Notes under the pieces: model-generated
Told to the model about the DNA's origin: nothing
Seen by the model: only the letters and a program-made list of their open reading frames with translations
Database searches by the model: none
Assembly: GCF_032854445.1 (NCBI RefSeq)
Contig: NC_088295.1
Location: forward strand, 23,671,385 to 23,735,384
Reading direction: 5' to 3'
Length of the DNA: 64,000 nucleotides
Source: Liolophura sinensis
Taxonomy: Eukaryota > Mollusca > Polyplacophora > Chitonida > Chitonidae
Shown here: one piece after another, positions 46,201-58,358 of the stretch
Layout: each line of letters begins with the position of its first letter
Position numbering within the stretch: position 1 is the stretch's first letter
Made by a program: the position numbers and the translations under genes

Positions 46201-49200
46201 TAAAAATGTGCAGTAGTTAAAACATGTACATACTGAACTAAAGGCGAAGAATTGTAGTCCCATTACCTGTATATAACAAACAGTACGAACTAGGAAACAT
46301 CTATCTTCCTGAGGGAACTGCCTTCTAAGGAAAAGAGAAGACAACGTTGAGATTTATAATCGTGGCCAGGTCTGTGTAGCATAAGTACTTCTGTTCTAAT
46401 ACTGCAAAGTGACATATTCTTGCGTACTGCGTAAAACAACAAGAAATAAAAATAAATCTAATGCTACAAGTATTTCTATTATAGAAGGAACTTTCTTGGA
46501 CTTGTTTACGAAATGACTTAGTTACGTTTTAATGATTGTGAACTTACTATGCCATAACTTGTAAGAAGCACGTACCTTCGTCCTTGCAAAAGACTGCCCC
46601 AATGGTCAAGTATGTTATACCGGTTGAATCCTCACAAAACTCATTTGTATTCGTCGTATGAAATTCACAGTCAGTCTTATTTTCTGAACATGTTAATTTA
46701 AGCTTGATAGCACGTGTGATTCTCCGCTTGTAGATATTCGGGTACATAACAAGGGGGCTCGAGCTGAAAAATCAACAGATTCCTAATCGTTTTGTCAGAT
46801 ACATGAAATGGATATTCGACCCGAAAAAAGCAATAAAAATTCCTACACTATTTATGGGGGATTAGATTTATTTATTTGTCTAATTGTTGTTGAACTCCAG
46901 ATTCTGAAGTTTTTGACTTATATGATGGCGTTCAACTTTATAAATGAAAGAAACTAGAGTTCTGGAATAAACTTATGATCGTTTGCGTGTTACTGACGAA
47001 CTTCCCCTCGCATGACGTCCAAATATTCACACCATACTACATCGAGTGTTGTAGACCGCTTATTGTCACTAGGGCTCCCCAAAGAGTGAGACAAACGGAT
47101 TAGAGCTGAACAAGGAAAAATGACGGATCTATAATCACATGGTAAATGCGACCAATGCACATTTTACAAAATTACCCCCTGGTTCATATATTCGCTTCTT
47201 TTCATTACAAGGACACACGAGGTCACAGGTAATTCGTGGATTCCTCCGCTGTCTATGCTACATTGGCTGGTGGTTCAAAAGTGTATTAACAGTTTATCCA
47301 GACCTAAGTCTAAATACCAGTCTTTTTCTAATACAAATGTATAATGTGATTTAAGTCCAGACTAAAATTTAAACCGGGCTTAGCAGCTATAAATACATCT
47401 TTTTCTTGGTTACAACATGCGGCTGAGGAAGACGTCTGCGTGTGGTGTCACGTCAACCGTGGGAAGTTCGTCAGAAAGATGCCTGCCAAAGATCACGGGT
47501 TTATCCTGTGTATTGCGGTTCCTTGTACGCGTGATTCTGACCACCATAATAGAATAGTATTAGTGGAAAACTGTTAAACAACAATCAAAATAAATCAATA
47601 CAAATTCGTACACTTGTTGCATATTTCGGATACACTTTCTGATTTGTGTTGTAATTTCTATAAAAAATGCTAGGCTACTTTTACATATTTATATATTTGA
47701 CCATAAAATAAAATACATTAATTTTTTTTAACAGATTTAGTCTGTCGGTATATCAATTGTTCTAAACAAATAGATCTTTTCGAACTCATTGTCCATTGTA
47801 TAGACATTTCTTGTTCCTATTCTAGATGATTATGCCCACGTTATGTAGAAACTAAACCCATGCATATGTACTCCTAGCTCCTGATAAACTCAAAATCGAA
47901 CTCTCAAGAAACTCTCAGAACCAGATTCGTGTCACTGTTACTGTAATTTTTTAAAGAGCGAAGTGAGATTTACATCTTCCATCTGTCAGTGGGACCTGAC
48001 CTAGACTAGCAGGTTACACTACAGCGGGAACATATATCACTGAGAAAATGTATTTCAGGCTGGATGAATTGTAGCATTTTTAAAACTTAGATGTTGTCAT
48101 GCTCCGTCCACCATCATAAGGAAATTACAACCCTAGAATAATTCACCCTTTCGATTACAAGGGAGACTACTCCGTTGACCCGATTTCCCGATAATGGTGG
48201 ACGAAAAATTCACCACTAGTATTCATGTTTTGGTTCGATTGTCTCTACAGAGGAATGTCACAACTGTTTGCTGCCGGCCTAATCGGGGCTGGATTCGTAC
48301 CAAGAATTATCTCTAGGATTTGTTTCGATTTATATATTGCGAAAATATTATAGAGCTGAAACGTATGTTGATCTAACATAAGCTATCAGTATCTCCGTGC
48401 ATGCTAAAAACTACAAGTAAAACAGTCGGGCCACACATTTTTATATTGAGGCAGCTCTACAAAGACGATCGTATGCTGTAGTATATTTTTATATCATTTT
48501 TATTTTGAACAAGGCTTACCTGTTTAAACCCAAACTCTTACAAACTGTTCTAGCCATAATCCCGTCAAATATGTTATCCACACACACGGGGTAATTGTGC
48601 ACTGAATCACTCACCACGACGAGCCCGTCCCTTGCATTTCCATATTCTAACAGAAAGCTTAATCCTGAAACATCGACACCAGCGAAAAAGTCAGATTGTC
48701 AGTGATGGCATGACAAACGGTGGATTCGTATAGGATTTAATACATTAACCTACAAAAACATGTATGCTGCCATGCGTAAACATTATGATTCAGGGTTTGT
48801 CTCATTATAGTGCTGTTAGTACACATGCAGTCCACAGTCGACGGGTCCACAGGTCTGTTAAACCAAGAGACGGTAAACGGAACCAAATTTGCACCTGGGA
48901 ATTTACAGAATCTACAAACACTATACACATTATCTGCACAATATGATAATCTAATGAAGAAACTTAGCAGAACTGACTTTCACAGCGAAGGTATATCTGT
49001 CTATCGTTGCTCTGAGTGAATGACTTTCTGACAGTTGGGCACTTAGACAGGCTCGTTTCATTGCCCACACAGGTGATATCAAGGGACAGATGATTAGTAG
49101 ATGGAAAGCCATTATTGTGGTAATATGTCCAGTCACTGAAAAACAGCAAACACATATGCATTCAAAAGATAAAAAAATCACACTAAACACACTAAGACAG

Positions 49201-52200
49201 TAACATTTCCAATATTAATTTTATATTTATGGACGATTACTAGAAAAGTTTGGTGCAGCGATGTTCATCACCTCACTGGGTGGGTGGACTTGCTGCCTGG
49301 ATCGGACACGCTAAAACTGATCTAAACTCACTGGTGTTAAGCTTTATGCACAGATGCTTTCCGAGCACCAGACGTTCAAACCATAAACATAAGAAAGATT
49401 TTATATCCAGTAAATTGGTTGAATTTACTCCGTAGAAAATGGTCTTTTCATTGTCGCCGATAAAAAGCAAACACATATATATGTCTACATAATTTCCATC
49501 ATTTTTAATTTCCTATGATATTTATACTTTGGAGATTTCCTCCTCTGTCCAATTTCAGAACAGGAAAAGTACAACAGGCCTATATTTAACATCTTCACAG
49601 ATCAACGTCCCATGTTCTGGTCACAAGTGTTTGTCAGGTAGCTCAACTTACAACCCAGGTTTGTGTTATGCGTCTTAGCACGTGGCCCTGTCTGTGCGAA
49701 ATTACTGTGGCTTATTTTAAGGTGAAATGAAACAAACATTTGACCAGATTAGATAAAGGCATATTACTGGCTTTGATTAAGAGCCATAGAGACGTCAATG
49801 AGGACATGCGTCACAAGGAAACAGCGCTCATGGATTTTTAATCAGGGAATCATTTACTTCAGAGCTGGGTATCATAAAACTAGCCGTGAAAGAATGCAAA
49901 AACGCAAGCAAAAAAGGAACTGACTTTAAAAAACGAGAAAGAAGCCTAACTGATAGAGGAACTATGAAGAATTAAAGTCAACGTGTTAGTGTTATGATTT
50001 CTTAACACCGTGACATCTAACAGAGAGAGGAACTATGAAGAGTTAAAGCCAACGTGTGGTTGTTTTGATTTCTTCACATCCTGACACCTTTATTGAATCT
50101 TTTGCTTTGTTAATAGCCATCTAATTCCAAATCAAAAAATATCCCGTCTTGGGATAAAATATTCTTCTAGTTGAAGAGCTGGTTTAAAATAAACCGCTAT
50201 GGTGCATTACAGATTAAATTCTAAGCTTGTCTTGAGGGTCATTTGCATGCTTAAGCTTCCGTTGGGCATACGCACCAAATGTGTAGATAGCAGCAGTTCA
50301 TTCAGAGATATATTTCCAGGCGATCTCTAAGCCTTCCATGTAAAGCCACCTACACTTTACTGTCATTTTGTATTGACATTAGATAGCAATACGTAAGCCG
50401 TCAACATCCCCGATGACTCCCGTTAAAACCCGCAATATCCGCGTGGAATTTCACATTGAAAAATAGGCATAAACAATTCTAAAAATTCAAAGATTACATA
50501 TTATATGTCCAAATGTCGGTTTGATCCATTCTATGTATAGGGTCAATAAAATCCACTTTTATACTCGTTAAAACAAGCAGTACACTGGTAGATTATCTGA
50601 GAATTAAACCTGACCCTTTATAGAAGAGATTGAAATTTTCGGAGGTTAGACTGTAACTTATACTAATTCAGCTTGGTGCATCGCGTGTGTAATTTAATCT
50701 TATGTTGAAATGATCTTAATCCAGTTGAAGGATTAAAGGGCAAGGCCAACGGCTTTTGACTTGGTTTCAGTTGTTTCTAGATCCTCTTTCATAAACACAA
50801 AACCCTCAGATACTTAAATCAATTTTAATATAACCGATTAATGAACTAATTTATAAAAAGGAAGTGACTCACGTGGTGCGTGTAGTCAGTACAATAGCAA
50901 CATAATACTATGTCAGCATATACACTGTGTGGCGATGATGCATCTGTAGTGAAAGCACAGGTGTGTTTACGTAACTTAGTTTTAAATGTAGGAAGTCACG
51001 TGAATATATTATATGTTATTTTAAGAAACGGAATTTCAACGGAATATGGCCAACTTAGACAAATCATATGGTGTCTGACGGACGTATGTACGTACCTGTC
51101 AATCCCCAACAACCAGTTTAACGTGTGTTCAATGATGGTCAAGTTATTTGAAGTTTTGGGTTTTGGGTGAAGGAAGTGGGGATCTAGCCCATGGTCTCAC
51201 GAATATATGATATATGCATGGATCTAAACGAATGATGAATTAATCTTCTTGTTCCGCTGGTACATTTATTTACTATTCTTATTAATTTCCCATTTGGTTG
51301 ATTTTATTGGTATAGTGTGTATTTTTTTGCTGACAATATATTTAGCGTAAACTATTATCCGATTATCTCAGTAAGATAATATTTCGTCGCTGTTATTCCA
51401 TAATATTTGGAAAATGCAAATCCATAAAAGACGGCTTGAGAACGGATTCCGCACCCACTTATAGACATATATAGGTGAATGTATATAAGATAAGTATGAT
51501 GTAATATTTACTTATCCCGAGTCAAGTAGCACCAAGGCCAAGACATTTTTTATTTGATTGTATGTGCCAAATTTGACAGAATACAGGCACTCTTAAGAAT
51601 GAGTTTGTCAATTCGGGTAATAGGTGATCAACGAATGAAGGAGGGGGGGGGGGGGGGCGTTGATACAATAAACTTTATAGCTGAGAAAAATTTAGGTCTA
51701 TGCAACTCGATCACGTCAGGCCTCCTAGAAGGTAGACATAGTGGAATAAGGCCTCGCTATGCTATACACTGCAAGGTTTGTATAAATGTAAATAGACAAC
51801 GAGTTAAATGATGTTAGTCCAAGTATATTCACCCTGAATGACAAGCGTAATGATCGCTGGCTAAAATACGGCAGTCAAAACACTAGCAGTACACGGTACT
51901 CATTCCAGTCTAAGCTACGGAGTCCGTCGTGTCCGAGGAAGATGATATTTGTGTCAGTGTAGGTCTATAAACAACGACCAACACGTGTCCACGTGCTGCT
52001 TAAATGTGTTTGAAATGATGGATACATTTTTGTGTACAGCTACAGCACACCTCTGGTTCAGTGCCAGACAGTGTATGCTGACAGTAGGTTTGTGTTGTTC
52101 TTGCACCAAGTGTGTCACTTCCGTTTTAGAAATTAGTTCATCTCTCATCTCTTAATTCATCTCTTAAATTAAATCTGATTTAAGTATGCCCGGGTCTAGT

Positions 52201-54104
52201 CTAGAAACAAACGAAGTAAAAAATCGTTAGTCTTCTCCTTTAAGCTGGGTACAGGCGTACTCACGCTGGATCTCCTAACTGCCGACATAAAACCTTCTGC
52301 TCCGGAATGCCTAACGAAGACACGGTTAAATTCTTCCATTCATTGTTATCGTAGACTTGCAAGTTACCAAAATACGTAGATCTTCGAATGAGGGGTCCTG
52401 CTGAAAATATATCTGCACATAGACATATTGTAATTTTATGTCCTCGACTAATTCACCCTTGCATTTATATTTATATATATATATTTATATATATTATAAA
52501 GAGCGATATATATGCGAATACACCAGACGGTCAATTTTATATTAAGAATCTTTAATTTCACCTCTTTAGACGATCAGCATGAAATATAAAGTATTTAGTG
52601 CTGGTTCTATAAGGAGTCCTCTGGTTTTTGGTAATACAATCGATTAAGACATTAAATAACTTTTAAGACCCATGGTTTAGGTAATGAAACGCTTACTTGC
52701 AATTGTTTGTTTTTTTTTTCTTTAAAATGTTAAGGTATCTCACACAGAGAAATTTTATATTATTTGAATAATACGTGTTTAACGTTTTAAGACACAGTCA
52801 TAGAAGAAATCTTGTCCCGCCGCGAGGTAAAATTTCGTTGTAGAGCATGTGCAATATAGGATATGATTTTACAGCATAACACCATGCTGTTGTTTTTTCT
52901 CTTTTAACATGTCGCCTCTATTTATCTGTAAAATCACTCATACGCACTGACAGCATTGGCTTTTCTCAGTAACACACGACACCATAAAGTTCATAAGTTT
53001 GTCTCCGACAGCAAGACTGTCTCGAGAGACGTCATAATTATTCAGAAAGATGAGGCACGCTGGATGATGGACGGAGTTCAGTGTGTTTTGGCGGATCGGG
53101 ACACCCTAAGACACCATGTTTGTGACCGACTGCCGCTTTTAAAATGTTTACAACTTTTGATACATGACATGGTATAGGAAATTTATTTTATCTGTTGTAG
53201 CTATGATCTCATGACATATGCCTTCAAAGTTTGATGTTGGTAAATTCTGTAATGGAAAAAATGTAACCTATTCGCATGAACAGTATTGTCGACGTCTTTA
53301 ATGTGTAGAGTTTGTTCTGTACAACAGATTACTCTCCACGCCCACAACCCAATAACCTATGTCATTTCCTTTTGACTAATCATGGCGTCACTCATAGTAA
53401 TGAAGTCTTGGTCTTGAAAACCTGCTTATGGAATGTAAGCCGATAGAGGACATTTCTCTACTCGCTGTCTAACTGCCTCGCCCTGTTCTGGCTATCGACT
53501 TCCATTTTACGGGTAACACCTGGGACTATAAAATAAGTTACATTAGTCCAAGGTGTCTGACGAAAGGCAATTTTGGATGTGACTATGAGTGATTTTACAG
53601 AGATTTTAAAGCTGATTAAGGCTTAGTTAAAAGAAACAGACTATATAGTATGTGTCCCGCAGACTACCCAGCCTAAACCTTGTCGGTGAATTAACGAATG
53701 ACTCCCAGCAACAACCTTACTCTGATAACTGGTTGAAGCTATGTGTCATGACCCAGATATTGTGCTAACAGATAGCCACCCTCTACAACTATAGGAAACA
53801 AAATGAACTGTAAAACGTACCGCCATAACCTAAGATAACAATAGCTGACAAATACTTACCGGGTGAAATTTCGGAACAGAATACATTTGCAACACTGATG
53901 AGTAGAATCAACACGCAACCTGAAATCAAAACCAACATCATAAAAATACAGCACATCGAGACTTTTCCAGGGCAACAGAGGAATTTAGTCGTTTAGATTG
54001 CTAAACCCATGGGTCTGACCCAATTTCGTCTCACAGGCCATTCTGTGGGAAATAGCAGAACTACATTTAGATATACCTTGTCTGAAAAACCATGCTGGAA
54101 TCAT
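39411..54104 (-). CDS. Gene 3: SRCR type I membrane receptor-like protein (spliced, gap inside)
   Basis: Coding exons on the - strand: 54077-54104 (ATG), 53860-53919 (signal), 52265-52400/48978-49135, 48520-48664/46576-46763, 46036-46180/44438-44610, 43994-44157/(gap)-43844, 42671-42824/42303-42477, 41818-41989/40867-41072, transmembrane 40471-40586, tail 40191-40238 and 39411-39467 with stop TAG. Phases chain throughout except for one extra base at about 44028-44030 and one missing base near 42451. Six SRCR domains are visible. From the second domain on, the order matches gene 2 domains 1, 2, 3, 5 and 6. The N-terminal domain is extra and the gene 2 domain 4 counterpart is absent. Introns hold minisatellites and SINE pieces. 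A recognition or scavenging role is inferred from family. Confidence 0.87.
39655..39726 (+). repeat. SINE fragment
   Basis: GGGATGGTCGTGGGTTTCCC, TGCCCTGTTTCGTCGTATAA, ATGAAATACTGTTGAGTACA; the (AAAT)n tail is absent. Lies in the last intron of gene 3. Confidence 0.65.
40471..40586 (-). CDS. Gene 3 transmembrane exon
   Basis: H-H-W-L-I-T-G-V-S-V-G-S-A-G-F-V-F-I-L-G followed by V-I-L-A-F and the basic F-R-L-W-R. It shares G-V-S-x-G-S and F-R-L with gene 2. Acceptor CGTTTAG; donor GTATGT; leaves in phase 0. Confidence 0.87.
40867..41989 (-). CDS. Gene 3 SRCR domain 6, membrane-proximal (exons 41818-41989, 40867-41072)
   Basis: F-S-L-R-L-I-G ... E-W-G-T-I-C-N-Q and A-I-C-S-Q-L-D-I-G-L-P (two residues longer than gene 2 here), then W-L-T-N-I-T-C-G-V, G-C-S-L, C-D-H-S-Q-D-A-G-V-V-C. 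The last exon continues into a Pro-rich linker before the donor GTAGGT. That donor was chosen because it gives phase 1, which the membrane exon needs. Confidence 0.88.
42303..42824 (-). CDS. Gene 3 SRCR domain 5 (exons 42671-42824, about 42303-42477)
   Basis: V-E-Y-R-L-S-D ... T-W-G-G-V-C-N and V-A-C-R-S-L-K-L, then W-L-G-G-L-R-C-S-G-T-E-A-S, D-C-K-Y, Q-C-S-G and V-Y-C. With the acceptor homologous to gene 2 (exon start 42477), the second exon breaks frame near 42451-42453. With the AG two bases further in (exon start 42475), the frame runs through. Confidence 0.8.
43260..43430. repeat. Tandem repeat of about 60 bp, about three copies
   Basis: CGTGTGACCATTTGCCAACT followed by AGCACACTGTTG and GCTGTACATAGTTTATA, three times. 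It lies between gene 3 domains 4 and 5, next to the 200-N gap, and may have caused it. Confidence 0.85.
43558..43757. other. Assembly gap of 200 N
   Basis: Exactly 200 N, a length typical of a placeholder rather than a measured gap. It cuts the second exon of gene 3 SRCR domain 4 and could hide more sequence, including a further domain. Confidence 0.99.
43758..44157 (-). CDS. Gene 3 SRCR domain 4, no C2 seen, cut by an assembly gap (exons 43994-44157, gap to 43844)
   Basis: The first exon has T-E-G-Q-I-R-L ... E-W-L-G-I-G-V-N-S-S (no C2). It then loses frame at GGG (plus-strand C run 44028-44030), and A-T-V-A-C-R-T-L-N-M-S follows in the next frame. It is 164 nt against 163 nt in gene 2. The second exon begins at 43844 (L-F-G-R-N-G-V-D ... 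V-E-V-W-L-N-N) and runs into the 200-N gap, so C5-C8 cannot be read. It matches gene 2 domain 3, the domain without C2 and C7. Confidence 0.75.
44438..46180 (-). CDS. Gene 3 SRCR domain 3 (exons 46036-46180, 44438-44610)
   Basis: A-L-E-Y-R-L-S-K ... A-W-G-P-V-C-D-T and M-A-C-H-A-M-G-S-P, then T-D-A-R-Y-Y-T-G ... G-G-D-F, E-Y-C, G-F-C-K-Y, N-P-C and L-S-C-A-N-G. The frame is intact, which makes it the reference for the two breaks in gene 2 domain 2. A 45.3-45.96 kb minisatellite lies in the intron. Confidence 0.88.
44795..44807. repeat. C13 homopolymer
   Basis: Thirteen C in a row in an intron of gene 3. Confidence 0.9.
45270..45960. repeat. Degenerate minisatellite of GACAGACAGGGACAACAATA type
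   Basis: Units of roughly 36-50 nt with GTGGCAAGACAGACAGGGAC, AACAATACTCTC and variants, about fifteen or more. Some longer units contain CAGTTGGCAAATCAGACG. It lies in the intron inside gene 3 SRCR domain 3 and yields long open frames on both strands, which are not genes. Confidence 0.88.
46576..48664 (-). CDS. Gene 3 SRCR domain 2 (exons 48520-48664, 46576-46763)
   Basis: L-S-F-L-L-E-Y-G ... Y-P-V-C-V-D and T-V-C-K-S-L-G-L-N, then L-T-C-S, D-C-E-F, E-F-C-E-D and V-F-C-K-D-E. Same lengths and cysteine plan as gene 2 domain 1. Confidence 0.87.
48978..52400 (-). CDS. Gene 3 SRCR domain 1, lacking C2 and C7 (exons 52265-52400, 48978-49135)
   Basis: The first exon has L-Q-V-Y-D-N-N-E-W-K-N-L-T-V-S (no C2) and V-L-C-R-Q-L-G-D-P (C3). 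The second has D-I-T-C-V-G-N-E-T-S-L, K-C and L-R-C, with no C7. The intron of about 3.1 kb is the longest inside any domain here. The first exon alone is short, but its phase, its splice sites and the W ... V-L-C-R-Q-L-G pattern support it. The domain is absent from gene 2; gene 4 begins with a similar one. Confidence 0.78.
49140..52264. other. Long intron in gene 3 domain 1; no exon seen
   Basis: About 3.1 kb without a recognised exon, apart from a G15 tract at 51643-51657. A near-duplicate phrase (GAACTATGAAGAATTAAAGT / GAACTATGAAGAGTTAAAGC) occurs at 49959 and 50030. Confidence 0.5.
51643..51657. repeat. G15 homopolymer
   Basis: Fifteen G in a row in the intron of gene 3 domain 1. Confidence 0.9.
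53860..54104 (-). CDS. Gene 3 start and signal-peptide exons (54077-54104, 53860-53919)
   Basis: The start exon is 28 nt (M-I-P-A-W-F-F-R-Q plus one base, donor GTATAT). The signal exon is 60 nt (C-V-L-I-L-L-I-S-V-A-N-V-F-C-S-E), between GATTTCAG and GTAAGT. It is hydrophobic with a small-residue end, so a secretory signal. The split of the signal over a 28-nt and a 57-60-nt exon is the same as in gene 2. Confidence 0.72.
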
Positions 54105-55195
54105 TTCTTATGCCGTCTGTCGCGGACGTAGATGTCGTCTTAGCAGAATACCAACACGAACCTCTAAATGAAGGAACTTATTTCACAATCCACCTGTGTA
54201 AGCGCATGCGCTGTATGAGTGAATTGATATATTCAATCAATACTGGTACACTGAGATAGGAGTGCTAATCATATACTAGTATTATCAGGTATTTCGAAAG
54301 TTTGATCGAGTATGGTACATAGGTGCTGGGTGTATACGTAGGCAATAGGTCTGAGGTTAACAGTGACGTTAGAAATGATCGAGTAATTTGATGACAGCTT
54401 CAGCTGTCTCTGACGTGTTTATTTTTGCTGATCCATCTCCGCCCCCAATTATTAGCACCAGACTGCATACGGTATATGGTTCTGATAGCAGATATTTAGA
54501 TAACTAGACAGTTTTTGTATATCAGTTATAAAATCCGTATGAATCAGTTCATATACATACTAGTATCTGGCGCTCAAAGCTCAGACTTGAGCGCTCAGTG
54601 TTTTCTTACGAACTCGTGACACTAAGTTTTCAAAATGACACAGGTCTCAAATAAGAGCTCAGAGTCAGCTGAAATTTGATGAGGTAATCAATGGAGCTGA
54701 TATTAAATACTCACCAAACAAAATAAAAAACAATATCTGTTTCAGTTTAAAACAATACATCAAAAACTTAGTTACCTAATCTGGCACACAGTATTACCGC
54801 AATACGCTAAAAGTGTTAACTGCAAGCTGTAATTAGCTCTCTTGAATGTGTCACAAATGAAAGTAACTTTCTGTCCTCCTGAATATGCACTCACCGGACA
54901 AGCACTCAAACAACGGAAATCGAATTATATCACAACAGGTACACATAGACATTGAACTGGAAAACTTGGAACACAGTTCCAATAGATCTATGTCCTGAAT
55001 CAACGTCGAGCACTTTAATTTAACAGTCACCTTATAAAGTCAAAAAGCCAGAGAATAGCAGCGATCGAGATGTTCCATTCGTCTGGATTCTGACTCAGAG
55101 CTCTTTAAACTCTCTTCACCGTTAGACAAAATAAAAACCTTCTTAAAACCGATTAATTGCATTTAACTTTAACACAGAGATTCCTGTATTACCAT
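54105..55195. other. Upstream region of gene 3, no gene or clear promoter
   Basis: AT-rich, no repeat recognised. The promoter of gene 3 is expected here from position. Confidence 0.4.
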
Positions 55196-57720
55196 TCTGA
55201 CAATTTATCGGCGTCATCATGGACTATCATACCATTCATATGCTTCACGGTTCGGCATGGGTTATTGCCACCACCATGAGCTATCATACCTATCCGTCAG
55301 ACATAAATTATTGCCATTAATATGAACTGTCACACCAAACCAACACCATGCTATCAGACCTCAGTTATTGTCATCACCATGAACTATCATACCAACCCAA
55401 TGCCTAACCGTCAGACCTTATAGTTGTTGCCTTCACAATGAACACTCATAAAATCCGATAACTTACCATCAGATTTTAGTTATTGTCATCACCATCAACT
55501 ATCATAACAATCCACTAGCTTACCGTCAGATCGTAGCTGTAATATTAAACCGATTCCATGTCTTTAATTTTTAAATAATTTTAATTATTGTCATCACTAT
55601 GAACTATCAAACCACCCGACGTCATGTTTTAGACCTTAGTTATCGCTATCACCATCATCATACCAATCCAATATCATATGGTCAGACCCTAGTTTTTGTC
55701 ATCAGCACGAACTATTATACCAGTCCGATACCTTACCATTAGACCTTAGTTAGTATCATCACCATGGACTGTCATACCAACCAATACCTTACCATCAGTC
55801 CTTAGCTATTGTCATCACCATGAACTATTATACCCATCCGATATCTTACATTAGTTAGCGTCATCACCATGGGCAGTCATAGCAATCTTACCACCAGACC
55901 TTAGCTATTGTTGTCACCATGAACTTTCATATCATTCCGAAACTTTATCGCCAGAGTATACTGTCATCATGATGACCTATGATATCAAACCGACCGCATG
56001 TCTTTAGACCTTATGGTCATCACCATGAACTTTCATACATATCATACTATTCCGATACCCTACCTTCTTGTCTGAGTTATCGCCATCACCATGAACTACC
56101 ACACTATTCCGATACCCTACCTTCTGGTCTGAGTTACTGCCATCACCATCAACTACAATACTATTCCGATACCCTACCTTCTGGTTTGAGTTACTGCTGT
56201 CACCATGAACTACCACACTGTTCCGATACCCTACCTTCTGGTCTGAGTTATTGCCATCACCATGAACTACCACACTAATCCGATACCCTACCTTCTAGTC
56301 TGAGTTACTGCCATCACCATGAACTACAATACTATTCCAATACCCTTTAATGCCATCATCGTGAACTACCATATTATTCCGGTACCTTACCTTCTAGTCT
56401 GAGTTACTGCCATCACCATGAACTACCATACTGTTCCGATACCCTACCTTCTGGTCTGAGTTACTGCTGTCACCATGAACTACCATACTTTTACGATACC
56501 CTACCTTCTGGTCTGAGTTACTGCCATCACCATGAACTACCATACTATTCCAATACCCTACCTTCTGGTCTGAGTTACTGCCATCACCATGAACTACCAT
56601 ACTATTCCAATACCCTTTAATGCCATCATCGTGAACTACCATACTATTCCGGTACCTTACCTTCTAGTCTGAGTTGTTGCCATAACCATGAACTACCATA
56701 CTGTTCCGATACCCTACCTTCTGGTCTGAGTTATCACCATCACTATGAACTACCATACTATTCCGATACCTTACCTTCTAGTCTGAGTTACTGCCATCAC
56801 CATGAACTACCATACTGTTCCGATACCCTACCTTCTGGTCTGAGTTACTGCTGTCACCATGAACTACCATACTTTTACGATACCCTACCTTCTGGTCTGA
56901 GTTACTGCCATCACCATGAACTACCATACTATTCCAATACCCTTTAATGCCATCATCGTGAACTACCATACTATTCCGGTACCTTACCTTCTAGTCTGAG
57001 TTGTTGCCATAACCATGAACTACCATACTGTTCCGATAATCTACCTTCTGGTCTGAGTTATCGCCATCACCATGAACTACCACACTGTTCCGATACCCTA
57101 CCTTCTGGTCTGAGTTACTGCCATCACCATGAACTACCATACTATTCCATTACCCTTTAATGCCATCATCGTGAACTACCATACTATTCCGGTACCCTAC
57201 CTTCTAGTCTGAGTTATTGCTATCACCATGAACTACCATACTGTTCCGATACCCTACCTTCTGGTCTGAGTTACTGCCATCACCATGAACTACCATACTA
57301 TTCCGATACCCTACCTTCTGGTCTGAGTTACTGCTGTCACCATGAACTACCACACTGTTCCGATACCCTACCTTCTGGTCTGAGTTATCGCCATCACCAT
57401 GAACTACCATACTATTCCAATACCCTTTAATTCCATCATCGTGAACTACCATACTATTCCGGTACCTTACCTTCTAGTCTGAGTTATTGCTATCACCATG
57501 AACTACCATACTGTTCCGATACCCTACCTTCTGGTCTGAGTTATCGCCATCACCATGAACTACCATACTATTCCGATAAACTACCTTCTGGTATGAGTTA
57601 CTGCCATCACCATGAACTACCATACTATTCCAATACCCTTTAATGCCATCATCGTGAACAACCATACTATTCCGGTACCTTACCTTCTAGTCTGAGTTAT
57701 TGCCATCACCATGAATCACC
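55196..57720. repeat. 57-bp minisatellite with 42-bp variant units, about 2.5 kb
   Basis: The unit is GAACTACCATACTGTTCCGA + TACCCTACCTTCTGGTCTGA + GTTACTGCCATCACCAT (57 bp). From about 56.0 kb on, the copies are very alike. From 55.2 to 56.0 kb they are degenerate. A 42-bp unit (with TTTAATGCCATCATCGTG) recurs every 3-5 units, giving higher-order blocks of about 213, 270 and 327 bp. Both lengths are multiples of 3, so both strands stay open and give 19-residue repeats; no gene is claimed. Confidence 0.93.
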
Positions 57721-58358
57721 ATAACATTGCAAAATACAGCTACATTCAAACTTAAAGGAGAACAAAACATAACAATGACGCCAAAATCAGATGAAAGAGT
57801 TAAAAACTTATTCTAAAAATGGTCTTTTATAATATTTGTGTATGGTGGGTGCGTCTTGGTATATATCGCTTTTGAATTATAATGTCCTAAATAAGGATAT
57901 GATGCATGGCTAATAAAATTATTTGAATGCAGTTTGTTACGACCCAAACCGTCTGTATTATAAAGAGATGGCTTGTGCGAAATACACGACAGTTTAGCCG
58001 CACAAAAAAGTAACCTAAACCAGCAGCTCTGTCAAACAAACATGAAATTTCTTGGTTTTAGGCTGTTCAGTTACAAGCTGATGTTTAGAAGCATGTGATA
58101 TGTCATTAGGTGTACAATGATCTGATTCATCATTATCAATGCAGTCGCCTTGAGTAAACATTTGTGTAAGAAATGTATCTTGTAAGTCCGTTACTGTGTT
58201 TTTGTCGTCATCAGAAAGTTTGTTTGACATAGACCTCGTTACAGCACAAGAGGGATACAAATCTGGAATTTCTTTCTCAACAGGATCCAGTTTGATTTAA
58301 ACAAGGTTTATCAGTCACAATAGGATTAACCATTACTTTGTCACCAGCAAGATCATTA

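Noticed and set aside
50910-51170. 86-codon frame in the long gene 3 intron as a separate gene
   Set aside because: No domain, no repeat match and no splice partner; the length is not unusual for a 3-kb AT-rich intron.
55979-57665. Long repeated open frames on both strands with 19-residue units
   Set aside because: A by-product of the 57/42-bp minisatellite; open on both strands, no start context or splice link.
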